From positions 1,054,001 through 1,118,000 of the forward strand of contig CAWAZY010000003.1 in assembly GCA_963786675.1 (NCBI GenBank): a stretch of DNA of 64,000 nucleotides, read 5' to 3'. Made by a program: the position numbers and the translations under genes. Position 1 is the first letter of the stretch; every line of letters starts with the position of its first letter. Source of the DNA: JAGVSR01 sp963786675 (GTDB taxonomy: Bacteria > Pseudomonadota > Alphaproteobacteria > Rhizobiales > Hyphomicrobiaceae). The notes beneath the pieces are model-generated. The model did no database searches. It had not been told where the DNA came from and was given only the letters and a program-made list of their open reading frames with translations. Positions 1 to 9,124 of the stretch are shown here, piece after piece.

Positions 1-2
1 GC

Positions 3-644
3 GCGGGACATATCTCAGAGCCACGGCCCATCCTCGAGCGGCCTTTCCACCTCTCCTATCCGCAGGTGTTCGAAGAAAACGGGGCGCTCTACATGCTGCC
101 CGAGGCGGCGGCGAGCGGACGCCTGACGCTTTACCGCTGCACCGCGTTCCCGCACGGCTGGACGCCGGTCGCCGATCTCATTGAAGCAGAGGTTCACGAC
201 GCGACACTGGTTCGCCATGGCGGGCTCTACTGGATCTTTGCCGCCACGCGGACGGGCCCCAGTTCCACCTGGGACGCACTCAGCCTCTTCAGCGCAACCA
301 CACTCGAGGGACCGTGGCGCCCGCATCCGGCCAATCCTGTCCTGCTCGATGCATCCGCCGCGCGGCCGGCAGGTCAGTTGTTCACCTTGGACGGTCAGCT
401 TTACCGGCCGGCGCAGGATTGCTCGCGCGCCTACGGCGGTGCACTGAGCCTGGCCCGTGTCGATCGCCTGGACGGCGACACCTACCGCCAGACTTGTGTT
501 GCGGGCTGGAGAACCACCCCCGGATTGCGGCTCTTGGGACCGCACACCTGGAATGTCGCCGCTGGAGTGGAAGCCATTGATCTCTTTGGTTCCAGGGCAC
601 ACGTGGGGCTTGCGCGCGGCGGCGCTGGAAAAGCGGCCCACTGA
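3..644 (+). CDS. C-terminal part of a glucosamine-inositolphosphorylceramide-transferase-like glycan protein (5' end outside window)
   Basis: The reading frame is open from the left edge of the window, so the gene begins outside it; a GTG at position 66 is only an internal codon because clearly homologous sequence precedes it. The peptide contains LSYPQVFEENGALYMLPE and later WIFAATRT and SAYG-like segments, the pattern of five-bladed propeller domains attached to formyl- or glycosyltransferases (GIPC transferase 1 N-terminal-like family). A role in surface-polysaccharide or glycolipid synthesis is inferred from family only. The stop codon lies inside the first unit of a 12-bp tandem repeat, so the last residues may be variable. 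No neighbour helps, because the next gene is a tRNA. Confidence 0.6.
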   Translation, partial: AGHISEPRPILERPFHLSYPQVFEENGALYMLPEAAASGRLTLYRCTAFPHGWTPVADLIEAEVHDATLVRHGGLYWIFAATRTGPSSTWDALSLFSATTLEGPWRPHPANPVLLDASAARPAGQLFTLDGQLYRPAQDCSRAYGGALSLARVDRLDGDTYRQTCVAGWRTTPGLRLLGPHTWNVAAGVEAIDLFGSRAHVGLARGGAGKAAH

Positions 645-676
645 CCAGGGAACTGACCAGGGAACTGGCCGGCGAA
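641..676. repeat. 12-bp tandem repeat, three units
   Basis: Two identical units (ctgaccagggaa at 641-652 and 653-664) are followed by a third with three mismatches (665-676). The stop codon of the upstream gene (642-644) is within the first unit. The array is short and may simply reflect local slippage. Confidence 0.75.
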
Positions 677-765
677 CTGGGTCACCCAAACCCTTGGCCC
701 ACCGCCGCCAATCGGCTAAAAGCCCACTCTCGGACGTGCGCTGTGGCCAGCGCCACCATCCCAAT

Positions 766-840
766 GCCGGCTTAGCACAGTGGTAGTGCACCTGATTTGT
801 AATCAGGGGGTCGCAGGTTCAAATCCTGCAGCCGGCACCA
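766..840 (+). tRNA. tRNA-Thr (anticodon TGT)
   Basis: The cloverleaf can be drawn by eye. The 7-bp acceptor stem is GCCGGCT with AGCCGGC, the anticodon stem CCTGA/TCAGG encloses the loop TTTGTAA with anticodon TGT, and the T-arm GCAGG-TTCAAAT-CCTGC is canonical. The discriminator is A and the CCA end (838-840) is encoded. It reads threonine ACA and wobble codons. No integrase or attachment-site duplication is visible next to it. Confidence 0.95.
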
Positions 841-905
841 ATGATTTCCGATACTTATCCGGCTCATTGAAGGCTCGCATAACGCGCAGATCAGGCGAAC
901 TCCAC

Positions 906-1931
906 TCACGCCGGCGCGTCCTCCAGCAGATCAGCAAGCTTGGCAAGGCTGGCGTTGACCTCGGACATCGGAACTTCGAACTCCCACCCCGCCGTGCGTT
1001 GCGTGAGCGCGTCGATCTCGGATTTCGCGGCGTCCGGCCCCGTGGCGGTGATACGCACCCACGCTTCCTTGCTGTCGGCGCGGAATTCAATGACCGGTTT
1101 CAAACCCGTCTCGGTCTCAAGCGTCACCCGGCCCTTCAGCGGCAGGCTATCCGCCTTGCCGGCTTTGCGGACCTTGCGGAACTCGATCAAACTGGCGGCC
1201 TCAACAAGTTCATCGACGGAATTGACGTACTTGAGCTTCTTTCCGGCGGGCATCGCGGTCAGCTCGTGATACTTGCCATCGGCTGTGCGCTTGATATCGA
1301 AACCAGGTTCCCCGTCGGTTTCGATGCGGCCCGCCTTGATGTTCGACGGGCTGAAATCGATCAGCTTGGTCTGGACCCAGTCGCGCAATGACAGGCTGGC
1401 GGTGATTTCCCGGTCTGCGAGCCAAGTCTGATCGTCGCCCGGCCGGCGCACATACGTGCCGCCCTTCGATGCGGCGAAAATATCGGTTGCGGGATTTCCG
1501 AGCACGATTTCGCCCAGGGGTCCGTCTTTCTGATCGAGGAACCGCAGCAGGCGCGCACTCGATCCCGCCTCCGAAGGCTCCTTCAAACCCAAAATGTCAT
1601 GCCGCGAGGCCTTCGCGGTCTTCCGCTCCACGAGTGCTGCTTCGGATGCAGCCAGGATCAATTCGCGGACCTTGGCGGAATCGGCTGGGTAGCCCTCACC
1701 ACTGGCGAGAACCCAGGTTCCCTCTTGATTTGCGAGTTGCACCGCATTCTCGCCCCGCGAAATCTCGATCTTCGCCAGGTCGCCCGTTCGCGCAGCCAGC
1801 GCGGGCATCAGCGGCTCACGCGCGGTGGCCTGATCCTGCGACCAGGGGACCGCGGCCAGATACGTGGTCACCGCGACGAGAAGCGATCCTGCGGCCACGG
1901 CGGCAAGGATCATGAAATGTCTTGGGTGCAT
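906..1931 (-). CDS. DUF4340 domain protein of the gliding-type ABC exporter operon
   Basis: This 341-residue protein has one N-terminal membrane segment (about residues 7-28) and a large extracytoplasmic region with repeated 'W.L' and 'G.T.V' patterns typical of DUF4340 proteins. Such proteins accompany GldA-GldF-GldG ABC systems, and here the gene is the last of that operon. The ATG is supported by an AGGAGG ribosome-binding site eight bases upstream. I infer that it is the periplasmic partner of the exporter; the substrate is unknown. Confidence 0.75.
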   Translation of the reverse strand: MHPRHFMILAAVAAGSLLVAVTTYLAAVPWSQDQATAREPLMPALAARTGDLAKIEISRGENAVQLANQEGTWVLASGEGYPADSAKVRELILAASEAALVERKTAKASRHDILGLKEPSEAGSSARLLRFLDQKDGPLGEIVLGNPATDIFAASKGGTYVRRPGDDQTWLADREITASLSLRDWVQTKLIDFSPSNIKAGRIETDGEPGFDIKRTADGKYHELTAMPAGKKLKYVNSVDELVEAASLIEFRKVRKAGKADSLPLKGRVTLETETGLKPVIEFRADSKEAWVRITATGPDAAKSEIDALTQRTAGWEFEVPMSEVNASLAKLADLLEDAPA

Positions 1932-1979
1932 GCGTTGGACCTCCTCAAAGCGGACGCTGGCTCAAAGCGGACTTGGCGA

Positions 1980-3981
1980 TCAGGAGCGGCTCTTGCGGCC
2001 GCCGGCGCGTGTGAGCGACCAGCCCACCCCGGCGACGGCGATCAACAATGGAACCAGTGCAATATTGGCGAACTTCAACCAGCCATCGAGACTGTCGATG
2101 TCGCTACGCAGGGCGCGCTTGACTTCCCGCAATTCGCGCCGCGTGTCGAGCATCTCGGCGCGGAATTTCTCCACCGCCTCGCGCTCCTTTTCCGAGAGCA
2201 CGACGCTGCCGGCCGTCCCCGAGGTCTGCAGCTTCACGAGTTCGTCCTGCGCCGACTTCAGGCGGGCCTCCAGCCCTTGTTCCTTTTCCCGGAACTGGCG
2301 CTCGGCCTTGCGCCGCAACTCTTCCACCCACGTGAAGGGTCGCTCGTTGACGCCGCGCCCGCGCAGTGCAATCAGCGCGTTGCTGCCAGACAGGTTTTCC
2401 AACGCGCTGACCACGAAGGCGGCATTGTGGGCCGACGGCATGACCATCTCCTGCCCCATCATCTCGCGGCGGTTGACCCAGAACTGATCGGCAAGCATGT
2501 CGCTGTCGGAGACGACGATGGCGTTGACGCGCCCCTGGGCGACGTGGCCGCTGTCGGGCTTAGCCGCCGCCGGCTCAGTCTTTGTTGTTTCCGCCGCGCT
2601 GGCCGCCTCGCCAGATGGCGCCGCACCCGGCTTGCCGGACGGGAAAGCTGAGTTCGCACTGCCCGACACCCGTGCGGCGAGAAGCAACTTCTTGCCCCCC
2701 GGCACATACGACCGCAGCAGGCCCAGGGGATCGGAGCCGAAGCCCATCTTGTCGGAGCCGACCACCGATGCGTCGCTACTTGTCTCAAGGATTGGTGTCA
2801 GCGTGGTGGTGGTGCCGGCGACCGGCCGCAGGACGCCGGCGGAGGCGAGATTTATCACCTCGATACCAGCCGCCAGGACGTCATCGGGATTGATGTTGTT
2901 CTTGTCGAGACCGAGCCACGCGACGAACTCCGTCACCGAATTTGCATCGGGGCCAAATTGCACCCGGCGGGCATGCTTGATGTCAGCGGCCACTTCCGAG
3001 CCATCCCACTTCAAGCCCCAACCTTCGAGAACCTTGGCGAGCCGCTTGCGCCCTTCTCCCGGCACCGTGATCATGCCCATGCCGCCGCTTTCCGCGACGG
3101 GATCGAGGAACACGAGTACTTTGCCGCCTTTCAGGGCGTACTGATCAATGGCGTAGGCCGCCTCTTCGGTGAGATCCTTGGGCTGGGCCACCATCAGGAC
3201 ATCGAGACCGGAAGGGATCTCCTTTACGTCTTGCCCGACCATGCGCACCTCGAACAGATCGCGGATCTGGCTCATGATCAACCAGGGCCGCTGCGGACGG
3301 ATGCCCTTCGCCATGTCGGCCTCCGCCCCTTCCAGAGGCAGTCCGCTCATGACGCCGACAACGCGCTTTCTCGGGTTGGCGAGCGTCGAGACGAGTTTGG
3401 TCACATCGTACTCGAGGAAGGCTTCACGATCGGCGGAGAAGAATGGAAATGGTCTCCTGTCCATCCGTCGAATTGGTCGCCACCAGTCCGAAGTAGCCGA
3501 GCTCTCCCTCGGTATTGAGCCGCATGCCCCTGAGACCCGCGGCGACCGCCCGGTCTTCGGCATCGGAAAACGGCTCTGGATCGAGGATGGACAGTTTCAG
3601 CTTGCCGGCGGCCATATCCCGGTACTGCTCGAACAGAGCGCGCACCCGCTGGAAATAGCGCGACTGTTCGGGCGCCACCTCGCCAAGACGGCGGGAATAG
3701 TAGAGACGCACGTTGATCGGTTCGTCGATGGCGGACAGGACCTCGCGCGTTCCATCCGAAATCGTGAAGAGCTGATCTTCGGTCAGGTCGCTCTTCCAGT
3801 TCCTCAGGCCGATCCCAGAAATCAGGTTGACCGACAGGAGAATGATCGCGCCAAGCGCCAGCGACCACCAGGCTAGATTGCGCCGGCTTATGCCCGACAC
3901 CCTTTTTGCCAAGTTATTCCAAGCGTCACCGGGTCCGGAGTTGACGCCCTCCGCGAGGGCTTTTTCATCAGCTTTGCTCAT
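1980..3981 (-). CDS. gldG: GldG-like ABC transporter auxiliary protein, interrupted by a 1-base frameshift
   Basis: Two overlapping pieces make one GldG/ABC_transp_aux protein. The first (from ATG 3981, 185 codons) has an N-terminal membrane helix (residues about 37-58) followed by an NLTEDQLFT-like segment. The second continues with PFFSADREAFLEYDVTKLV and ends with a C-terminal helix and a basic tail. Removing one A from the AAA at 3447-3449 gives an uninterrupted protein of 666 residues, and the span of 2002 bases is exactly one base more than a multiple of three. GldG proteins bridge the permease and the periplasmic part of the exporter. The start is supported by a GAGG-type site and a 9-base gap after the permease gene. 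A sequencing insertion is more likely than a real pseudogene. Confidence 0.8.
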
Positions 3982-3990
3982 GGGAGGTCC

Positions 3991-4737
3991 TCATTCGGCT
4001 TTCTTCTGTTCGACGGCGATGACGGTCGCGAACAGGAAGAACACGATCATGGAGACGAAGAAGATCAAGGTTGGCAGCTCGAGCACCCCGCGGGTAATGC
4101 GCTCGAAGTGCGACAGGACGCTCATCGACGACACGGCTTGTCCGGCAAACTCTGGCAACCACGTCTTGACGGAATTGAGCACCATCTCAAAACCACTCAT
4201 CGTGAAAACGAAGGCGAGGGTCGCCGCCAGGATGAAGGCGATCACCTGATTGCGCGTCATCGCCGATACAAACGACCCGATGGCCAGGAAGGCGCCCGCC
4301 ATCAGGAATGATCCCAGATAGCTCGTCGCAATGACGCCGTTGTCGGGATCGCCCAGCGCATTCACGGTGATCCACATCGGGAACGTCAGCACCAGCGCGA
4401 GGCCGATAAAAGCCCATGCCGCGGCGAATTTGCCGAGGATCGCGTCCAGGGGCGAGACCGGCAGCGTCATCAGAAGTTCGATGGTGCCACTTTTGCGCTC
4501 TTCCGCCCAAAGCCGCATCGCAACTGCTGGCACCAGCAAGAGGTAGAGCCAGGGATGATAAGCAAAGAAGGGCGCCAGATCCGCCTGCCCGCGATCGAAG
4601 AAGCCGCCGATGTAGAAGGCGAAGGCGCCCGTCAGAGCGACAAAGATGGTGAGAAACACAATGGCGAGTGGGGTTGAGAAGTACGCCTTGAATTCACGCT
4701 TGGCGATGATCCAGGCGGTTTGGAACGTCTCATTCAT
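3991..4737 (-). CDS. gldF: ABC transporter permease, GldF/ABC-2 type
   Basis: The 248-residue product has about six hydrophobic segments and an N-terminal TAWIIAKREFKAYFSTPLA amphipathic stretch typical of ABC-2 family permeases such as GldF. I chose the ATG at 4737, which overlaps the end of the ATPase gene by eight bases; the longer open frame upstream lies antisense-free inside the ATPase gene and lacks homology. It would form the membrane channel of the exporter with the upstream ATPase. The RLWAEERKSGTIELLMT loop is the conserved coupling region of this family. Confidence 0.85.
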   Translation of the reverse strand: MNETFQTAWIIAKREFKAYFSTPLAIVFLTIFVALTGAFAFYIGGFFDRGQADLAPFFAYHPWLYLLLVPAVAMRLWAEERKSGTIELLMTLPVSPLDAILGKFAAAWAFIGLALVLTFPMWITVNALGDPDNGVIATSYLGSFLMAGAFLAIGSFVSAMTRNQVIAFILAATLAFVFTMSGFEMVLNSVKTWLPEFAGQAVSSMSVLSHFERITRGVLELPTLIFFVSMIVFFLFATVIAVEQKKAE

Positions 4738-5713
4738 TGCGCGCGCTTCCCTCGTTTTTGCGCTTGGCATCGTCGGCGACGGTGATCTCGCGGAAGACCT
4801 CATCGAGGCGGCCGCGCTCCACGAAGATCTCGTCGACAGGGATGGATTGGCCACGCAGCAGCGTGGCGATGGAGGCCGGCTCCAGGGCGCCGTTCCTGGG
4901 CAGCGCCCGCAGCTGGACATGCCCGTTGATCGTTGACAGCGTTTCGACCTTTGCAACTCCGTTGTCAGCCTTGAGCAGCCGGATGGCGGCATCGGAACGG
5001 TCTTGTGGGATCCGAAGCGCGATGGCCCCATGCACATCGAGACGGCCAAGGAGATCCTCGGCCGTGCCGTCAGCGACAATGACCCCGCGATTGATCACGA
5101 CGGCGCGCGTGCACACCGCCTCCACTTCTTCCAGAATGTGCGTGGAAATGATGATCGCCTTGTCAGCGGCCATGGTCTTGATGAGTTCACGCACGTGATA
5201 TTTCTGATTGGGATCGAGGCCGTCGGTGGGTTCGTCCATCACCAGAACCGGCGGATCGTGCAGGATAGCCTGGGCCACGCCGACGCGCCGCTTGTAGCCT
5301 TTAGACAAGGTTTCGATGGTCTGATCGAGAACGGGCTCAAGCCCCGTTTTGGCCGCCGCGATGTCGATGCGCCGTTTGATCTCATCGCCCCGGAAGCCGC
5401 GCACCTCGGCAATGAAGGCGAGGAAGGTCCGCGGGGTCATTTCCGCATACGAGGGCGCACCTTCGGGAACATAGCCCAGCACCGACTTGGCGGCTTTTGG
5501 CTCGGCCTGGACGTCGTGGCCGCAGATCGTGGCGCGGCCCGCATCCGGCTCCAGAAAGCCGGTAATCATCTTCATGGTGGTGGATTTGCCGGCGCCATTG
5601 GGCCCCAGAAATCCCAAGACCTCACCGCGCTTGACCTCCAGGCTGATCCCGTCGACCGCCCTGATGGATCCGAAGGTCTTGCACAGTCCGCGGGCCTCGA
5701 TCAGCACGCCCAT
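4730..5713 (-). CDS. gldA: ABC transporter ATP-binding protein, GldA-like
   Basis: All nucleotide-binding motifs are present: Walker A GPNGAGKST near residue 38, the signature LSKGYKRRVGVAQAI near residue 136, Walker B VLVMDEPTDGLDP and the switch histidine in IIISTHILEE. The length of 327 residues fits GldA/NatA-type subunits, with a C-terminal extension after residue 215. It is the first gene of the four-gene minus-strand operon (ATPase, permease, GldG, DUF4340). Outside the Bacteroidetes gliding machinery these systems are uncharacterised exporters, so motility should not be inferred. Confidence 0.88.
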   Translation of the reverse strand: MGVLIEARGLCKTFGSIRAVDGISLEVKRGEVLGFLGPNGAGKSTTMKMITGFLEPDAGRATICGHDVQAEPKAAKSVLGYVPEGAPSYAEMTPRTFLAFIAEVRGFRGDEIKRRIDIAAAKTGLEPVLDQTIETLSKGYKRRVGVAQAILHDPPVLVMDEPTDGLDPNQKYHVRELIKTMAADKAIIISTHILEEVEAVCTRAVVINRGVIVADGTAEDLLGRLDVHGAIALRIPQDRSDAAIRLLKADNGVAKVETLSTINGHVQLRALPRNGALEPASIATLLRGQSIPVDEIFVERGRLDEVFREITVADDAKRKNEGSARNE

Positions 5714-6031
5714 GGGTTCCTCCGTCGTCGCTTTCCCGTACCCGATGCCGCCTAAGACAACCTCTGCCCTGGCTGGGGGCCGCGTCCTCAGAGGCGCTGG
5801 ATTTTGTTGAGCCAGTTAGTGAAACTGCCAGCAGTTTCAAGACACGGCTGCCAAGTTCTTAGGTCAAACCGCAATTCGGTTGCAAATTAAAGGCTTGCAA
5901 GGTTTCTCAGGCAGCCTGCGCCGGCCGGGTTGTGGCTTGCAGCGGGCGTGGGGAGGCTGTACCTCCCATCTTTGCCTACCCGGCGGCGCGCCCTCGCCCG
6001 GCTCCTTTCACTTTTCAACTCCACAGGCGAC
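5714..6031. promoter_or_regulatory. Divergent intergenic region with a perfect 8-bp dyad at 5821-5838
   Basis: This 318-base gap separates the minus-strand ABC operon from the plus-strand HAD gene, so it should hold both promoters. It has no credible gene. The only clear structure is GAAACTGC-CA-GCAGTTTC (5821-5838), an inverted repeat with a two-base centre, which is a plausible operator for a dimeric regulator. About 50 bases further on the sequence becomes AT-richer (5865-5910). Confidence 0.5.
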
Positions 6032-6907
6032 ATGACGCCCTTTCCAACGCCGCCCATCCTCACGTCCGCACGCGACCTGTTGCAGCGCTACGATGTACTC
6101 TTCTGCGATGTCTGGGGTGTGGTGCACGATGGCTTGCAGGCCTACCCTGGCGCGATGCGGGCGCTGACGGCATTTCGCAAGGGCGGCGGCACGGTGATCC
6201 TCGTGTCGAACGCTCCTGTCCCGGCGACTCGGGTCGCGGAGATGCTTGCCGACAAGTCCGTTGATCCCGAGGCCTGGGACGACATCGTCACGTCCGGCGG
6301 CATTGCACTCGATCACGTCGCCTACAAGAACTACAGCGCCGTCTACACCATCGGCCCCGCAGACCGCGACGCGGCTTTCTTCGCGCGTCTCAGCGCCCAT
6401 TCCGTCCCGCTCGATCGGGCCGAAGCCATCGTCTGCACGGGCCTCAACGACGACGTGAATGAAACGGTTGCCGATTACGCGAAGATTTTCGCGCGCGCGC
6501 GCGAACGCGGCTTGCCGTTCGTGTGCGCCAATCCCGACCTCGTCGTTGACGTCGGCGGCCGGCACTATCTCTGCGCGGGGGCGTTGGCCGAAGCGTATGC
6601 GGAGATGGGCGGCGAGGTCTTCTGGGCGGGCAAGCCGCATCCGTCGGCCTATGCCGCCGCACAGACCAAGGCTGAAGACTTGCGCGGGGGTCCGCTGCGG
6701 CGTGAGCGCGTTCTGGCCATTGGGGACGCCATCCGCACCGATATGAAAGCCGCGGAGGTTGCCGGCGTCGATGCACTGTTCGTCACCGCGGGCATTCACC
6801 GCGCCCAGACCATGCAAGGCGCGCGGATCGACCCGGCGCGCCTCGCCGCAGCCCTCCCGCCTGGAAGTCCACCCATCGTGGCCGTAACCGCCTTTCTGGA
6901 CTGGTAG
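6032..6907 (+). CDS. HAD-superfamily class IIA hydrolase (TIGR01459-like)
   Basis: The 291-residue protein carries the HAD motifs: motif I DVLFCDVWGVVHDG near residue 20 with the nucleophile aspartate, motif II ILVSNAP, the lysine in WAGKPHPSAY, and motif IV VLAIGDAIRTDMKAAEVAG. These match the TIGR01459 group of sugar-phosphatase-like NagD relatives common in alphaproteobacteria. I chose ATG 6032; an upstream in-frame GTG (5930) would add 34 residues without homology. The substrate is unknown. The downstream methyltransferase gene begins ten bases after the stop and is probably cotranscribed. Confidence 0.85.
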   Translation: MTPFPTPPILTSARDLLQRYDVLFCDVWGVVHDGLQAYPGAMRALTAFRKGGGTVILVSNAPVPATRVAEMLADKSVDPEAWDDIVTSGGIALDHVAYKNYSAVYTIGPADRDAAFFARLSAHSVPLDRAEAIVCTGLNDDVNETVADYAKIFARARERGLPFVCANPDLVVDVGGRHYLCAGALAEAYAEMGGEVFWAGKPHPSAYAAAQTKAEDLRGGPLRRERVLAIGDAIRTDMKAAEVAGVDALFVTAGIHRAQTMQGARIDPARLAAALPPGSPPIVAVTAFLDW

Positions 6908-6916
6908 AGGACCCGC

Positions 6917-7750
6917 ATGCTGTTTGCGACGACGGACTTGCAGATCCTCAAAGAGGCAACCGACCGCCGCTCCATGAACGGCGGCGTGAGTGATGCGCTG
7001 ACGGGCTGGTTCGAGGGCCGCGGACAAATTTCCGTGCTCGACCTTTCCGCCGGCACGGGTGCGAACGTGCGCCTCTTGGCACCCCTCTTGGCGCCCGATC
7101 AGTCCTGGACGCTCTACACACGTGACGCGACCGAGGAAGCGACGGCCCGGGATCACATCACGCGATGGGCGCCGGCCTTCCGCGACATCGAAGGCGGCAT
7201 CGAGCTCGACCGCGCCGGCCAGCGGATCGCCATTGCTTTTGTACGCCACGATCCCGTTGCGGCGGGCGGTAGCCTTGCCGGCCCTCCATCGATGCTGACC
7301 GTCATCGGTGACGATGTGTTGCGCTACCCCGCGACTGCCATCCGCCGGCTGGCCGCAACGCTTGCCGGCGCCCGGTCCGTCGTCCTGGCGCGCGGCGTCT
7401 ATGATGGGCGCCTCAAATTGCAACCCCACCACGCCGCCGACAGCGCCATGACAGCCGCGCTCCATCGCGAATTGATGCATGACGCCGGTCATGGCGCGGT
7501 ATGCGGGCCGCTGGCGGCGAACGAACTGGCCGAGCAATTGCGTCTGGCAGAGGCTACCGTCATCGAGGGACCAAGCGCCCTGCATCTGCGGCAAGCCGAG
7601 GCCCCGCTGATCCGCGCCGTCCAACGGCGCATGGCCGACGCCCAACGCGTCGTCGCCAAGGGCCACGACAAGATGATCGACGCTTGGCTTGCGCGGCCGC
7701 GCACGTCACTCGAAGTCAGCCAAACCGATCTCATCGGGCTTCCCGGTTGA
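6917..7750 (+). CDS. Putative SAM-dependent methyltransferase
   Basis: The N-terminal half contains VLDLSAGTGANVR near residue 41, a class I SAM-binding motif I, followed by an acidic residue after the second strand. The remainder has a Rossmann-like alternation without a catalytic motif that I can assign. The protein has 277 residues and resembles the small uncharacterised methyltransferases found next to HAD genes in this group. The target is unknown. It is the second gene of a two-gene operon. Confidence 0.65.
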   Translation: MLFATTDLQILKEATDRRSMNGGVSDALTGWFEGRGQISVLDLSAGTGANVRLLAPLLAPDQSWTLYTRDATEEATARDHITRWAPAFRDIEGGIELDRAGQRIAIAFVRHDPVAAGGSLAGPPSMLTVIGDDVLRYPATAIRRLAATLAGARSVVLARGVYDGRLKLQPHHAADSAMTAALHRELMHDAGHGAVCGPLAANELAEQLRLAEATVIEGPSALHLRQAEAPLIRAVQRRMADAQRVVAKGHDKMIDAWLARPRTSLEVSQTDLIGLPG

Positions 7751-7780
7751 GCCTGAGGTGACTGTGTGCCGGTAATACAC

Positions 7781-7815
7781 AAAAAGCCGGGGCGGACCGA
7801 CAAGGTCCGCCCCGG
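7781..7815 (-). terminator. Rho-independent terminator of ald
   Basis: A perfect 12-bp stem (7787-7798 with 7804-7815) closes a five-base loop. Read on the minus strand it is followed by TTTTT (complement of 7781-7785). It lies 45 bases after the ald stop codon. In the plus direction there is no T run, so it serves mainly ald. Confidence 0.9.
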
Positions 7816-7859
7816 GATCAATCGTTTCGCCGTCGTGACGGAACCGCCAGCGGCCGTGA

Positions 7860-8984
7860 TCACTCAGCCGCCAGCGGTAGGACTTTTCCCTCGCCGAGCC
7901 TGTCGAATCCGAGCGAGAGGGCCACGGCCTGATGCATGATGCGGCCTTCCTTGACGTTGAGACCAGCGGCAAGATGCGGATCGCGGTCGAAGGCGGCCAG
8001 CCCCTTGTCGGCAAGCTTCAGAACAAACGGCAGCGTCGCATTGTTGAGTGCCTGCGCCGATGTCGTGGGTACGGCGCCCGGCATGTTGGCCACGCAGTAG
8101 TGAATGATGCCGTCCACTTCGAAGGTCGGGTTGGCATGGGTCGTCGCTTTGGAGGTTTCAAAGCAACCGCCCTGATCGATCGATACGTCGACCAGTACGG
8201 CTCCCCGCTTCATGCGGCCCAGCATCTCGCGCGTGACCAGTTTAGGCGCGCTGGCGCCCGCGACGAGTACCGCGCCCACCACGACATCGGCGGCGAGCAC
8301 TTCGCTCTCGACGGTGTCCATGGTGGAAGCCAGCGTGCGCACGCGGCCCTCGAACAGCTCGTCGAGCTGGCGCAAGCGCGGCAATGATTTATCGAGGATC
8401 GAGACGTCCGCGCCGAGACCCTGCGCCATGCGCGCGGCATGGGTGCCGACCACACCGCCACCAAGCACGACAACCTTGGCCGGACGCACGCCGGGCACGC
8501 CGCCCATCAGCACGCCGCGCCCGCCTGTTGGCCGCCGCAGCGCAAGGGCCGCCGCTTCGATGGACAACCGGCCCGCCACTTCGCTCATCGGGGCCAGCAA
8601 AGGCAGGCCACCGTTCACGTCCGTGACCGTCTCATAGGCGATCGCCGTCGCCCCGGATGCCAGCAAGCCCTTGGCCTGCTCGGGATCGGGCGCCAGATGC
8701 AAATACGTGAACAGGATATGGTCGGGACGCAGGCGCTCCCACTCCACCTTCTGCGGTTCCTTCACCTTCACGATCATCTCGCTCTGGGCAAAAACCGCAT
8801 CGGCGTCCGGCAGGATGGTGGCGCCGGCCTTTTCGTAGTCGGCGTCGCTGGCGAAGATGCCCTCGCCCGCGCCCGACTGAACAAACACGGTGTGGCCCTT
8901 GGCGCAAAGTTCGCGCACCGAGCCCGGCACGAGGCCAACCCGGAATTCGTTGCTCTTGATCTCCGTTGGAACGCCGATCCGCAT
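7860..8984 (-). CDS. ald: Alanine dehydrogenase
   Basis: The 374-residue protein matches the family length. It begins MRIGVPTEIKSNEFRVGL and contains the nucleotide-binding stretch VVLGGGVVGTHAARMA and the conserved KVKEPQ and HLAPD substrate-binding segments. It converts L-alanine and NAD+ to pyruvate, ammonia and NADH. ATG 8984 is preceded by GGGAGGAC; an upstream extension to 9050 is not needed. The gene is divergent from an Lrp/AsnC regulator, as in AldR-type control of alanine catabolism. Confidence 0.95.
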   Translation of the reverse strand: MRIGVPTEIKSNEFRVGLVPGSVRELCAKGHTVFVQSGAGEGIFASDADYEKAGATILPDADAVFAQSEMIVKVKEPQKVEWERLRPDHILFTYLHLAPDPEQAKGLLASGATAIAYETVTDVNGGLPLLAPMSEVAGRLSIEAAALALRRPTGGRGVLMGGVPGVRPAKVVVLGGGVVGTHAARMAQGLGADVSILDKSLPRLRQLDELFEGRVRTLASTMDTVESEVLAADVVVGAVLVAGASAPKLVTREMLGRMKRGAVLVDVSIDQGGCFETSKATTHANPTFEVDGIIHYCVANMPGAVPTTSAQALNNATLPFVLKLADKGLAAFDRDPHLAAGLNVKEGRIMHQAVALSLGFDRLGEGKVLPLAAE

Positions 8985-9080
8985 GATGTCCTCCCGGTCT
9001 CGGATTCGATGGCGCGAGAATGCCGTGCCTGCCGCGCAGAAGGTTGGCAATCTGGGTTGCCAGTTCTACACTGTAGGCGT

Positions 9081-9096
9081 ATATTCGTAGCAATAT
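9081..9096. promoter_or_regulatory. Possible Lrp-type operator between ald and its regulator
   Basis: The 140-base gap between the divergent ald and lrp genes holds the imperfect AT-rich dyad ATATT-N6-AATAT. Lrp/AsnC proteins bind loosely conserved AT-rich dyads, so this is a candidate only. It sits about 30 bases before the lrp start codon. Confidence 0.3.
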
Positions 9097-9124
9097 GAGC
9101 TTGTAACGCAGGATTCCGGCGTCC

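Noticed and set aside
766..840. tRNA-Thr as an integration site
   Set aside because: No integrase, no duplicated tRNA 3' end and no foreign genes lie next to it.
3441..3470. Programmed ribosomal frameshifting in gldG or other split genes
   Set aside because: No slippery heptamer with a following structure is evident, and the same +1 pattern occurs in unrelated genes, so a sequence error is simpler.
6008..7666. Long antisense open frame (552 codons) opposite the HAD and methyltransferase genes
   Set aside because: High GC content produces long antisense frames; the plus-strand genes carry clear family motifs and the antisense protein has none.
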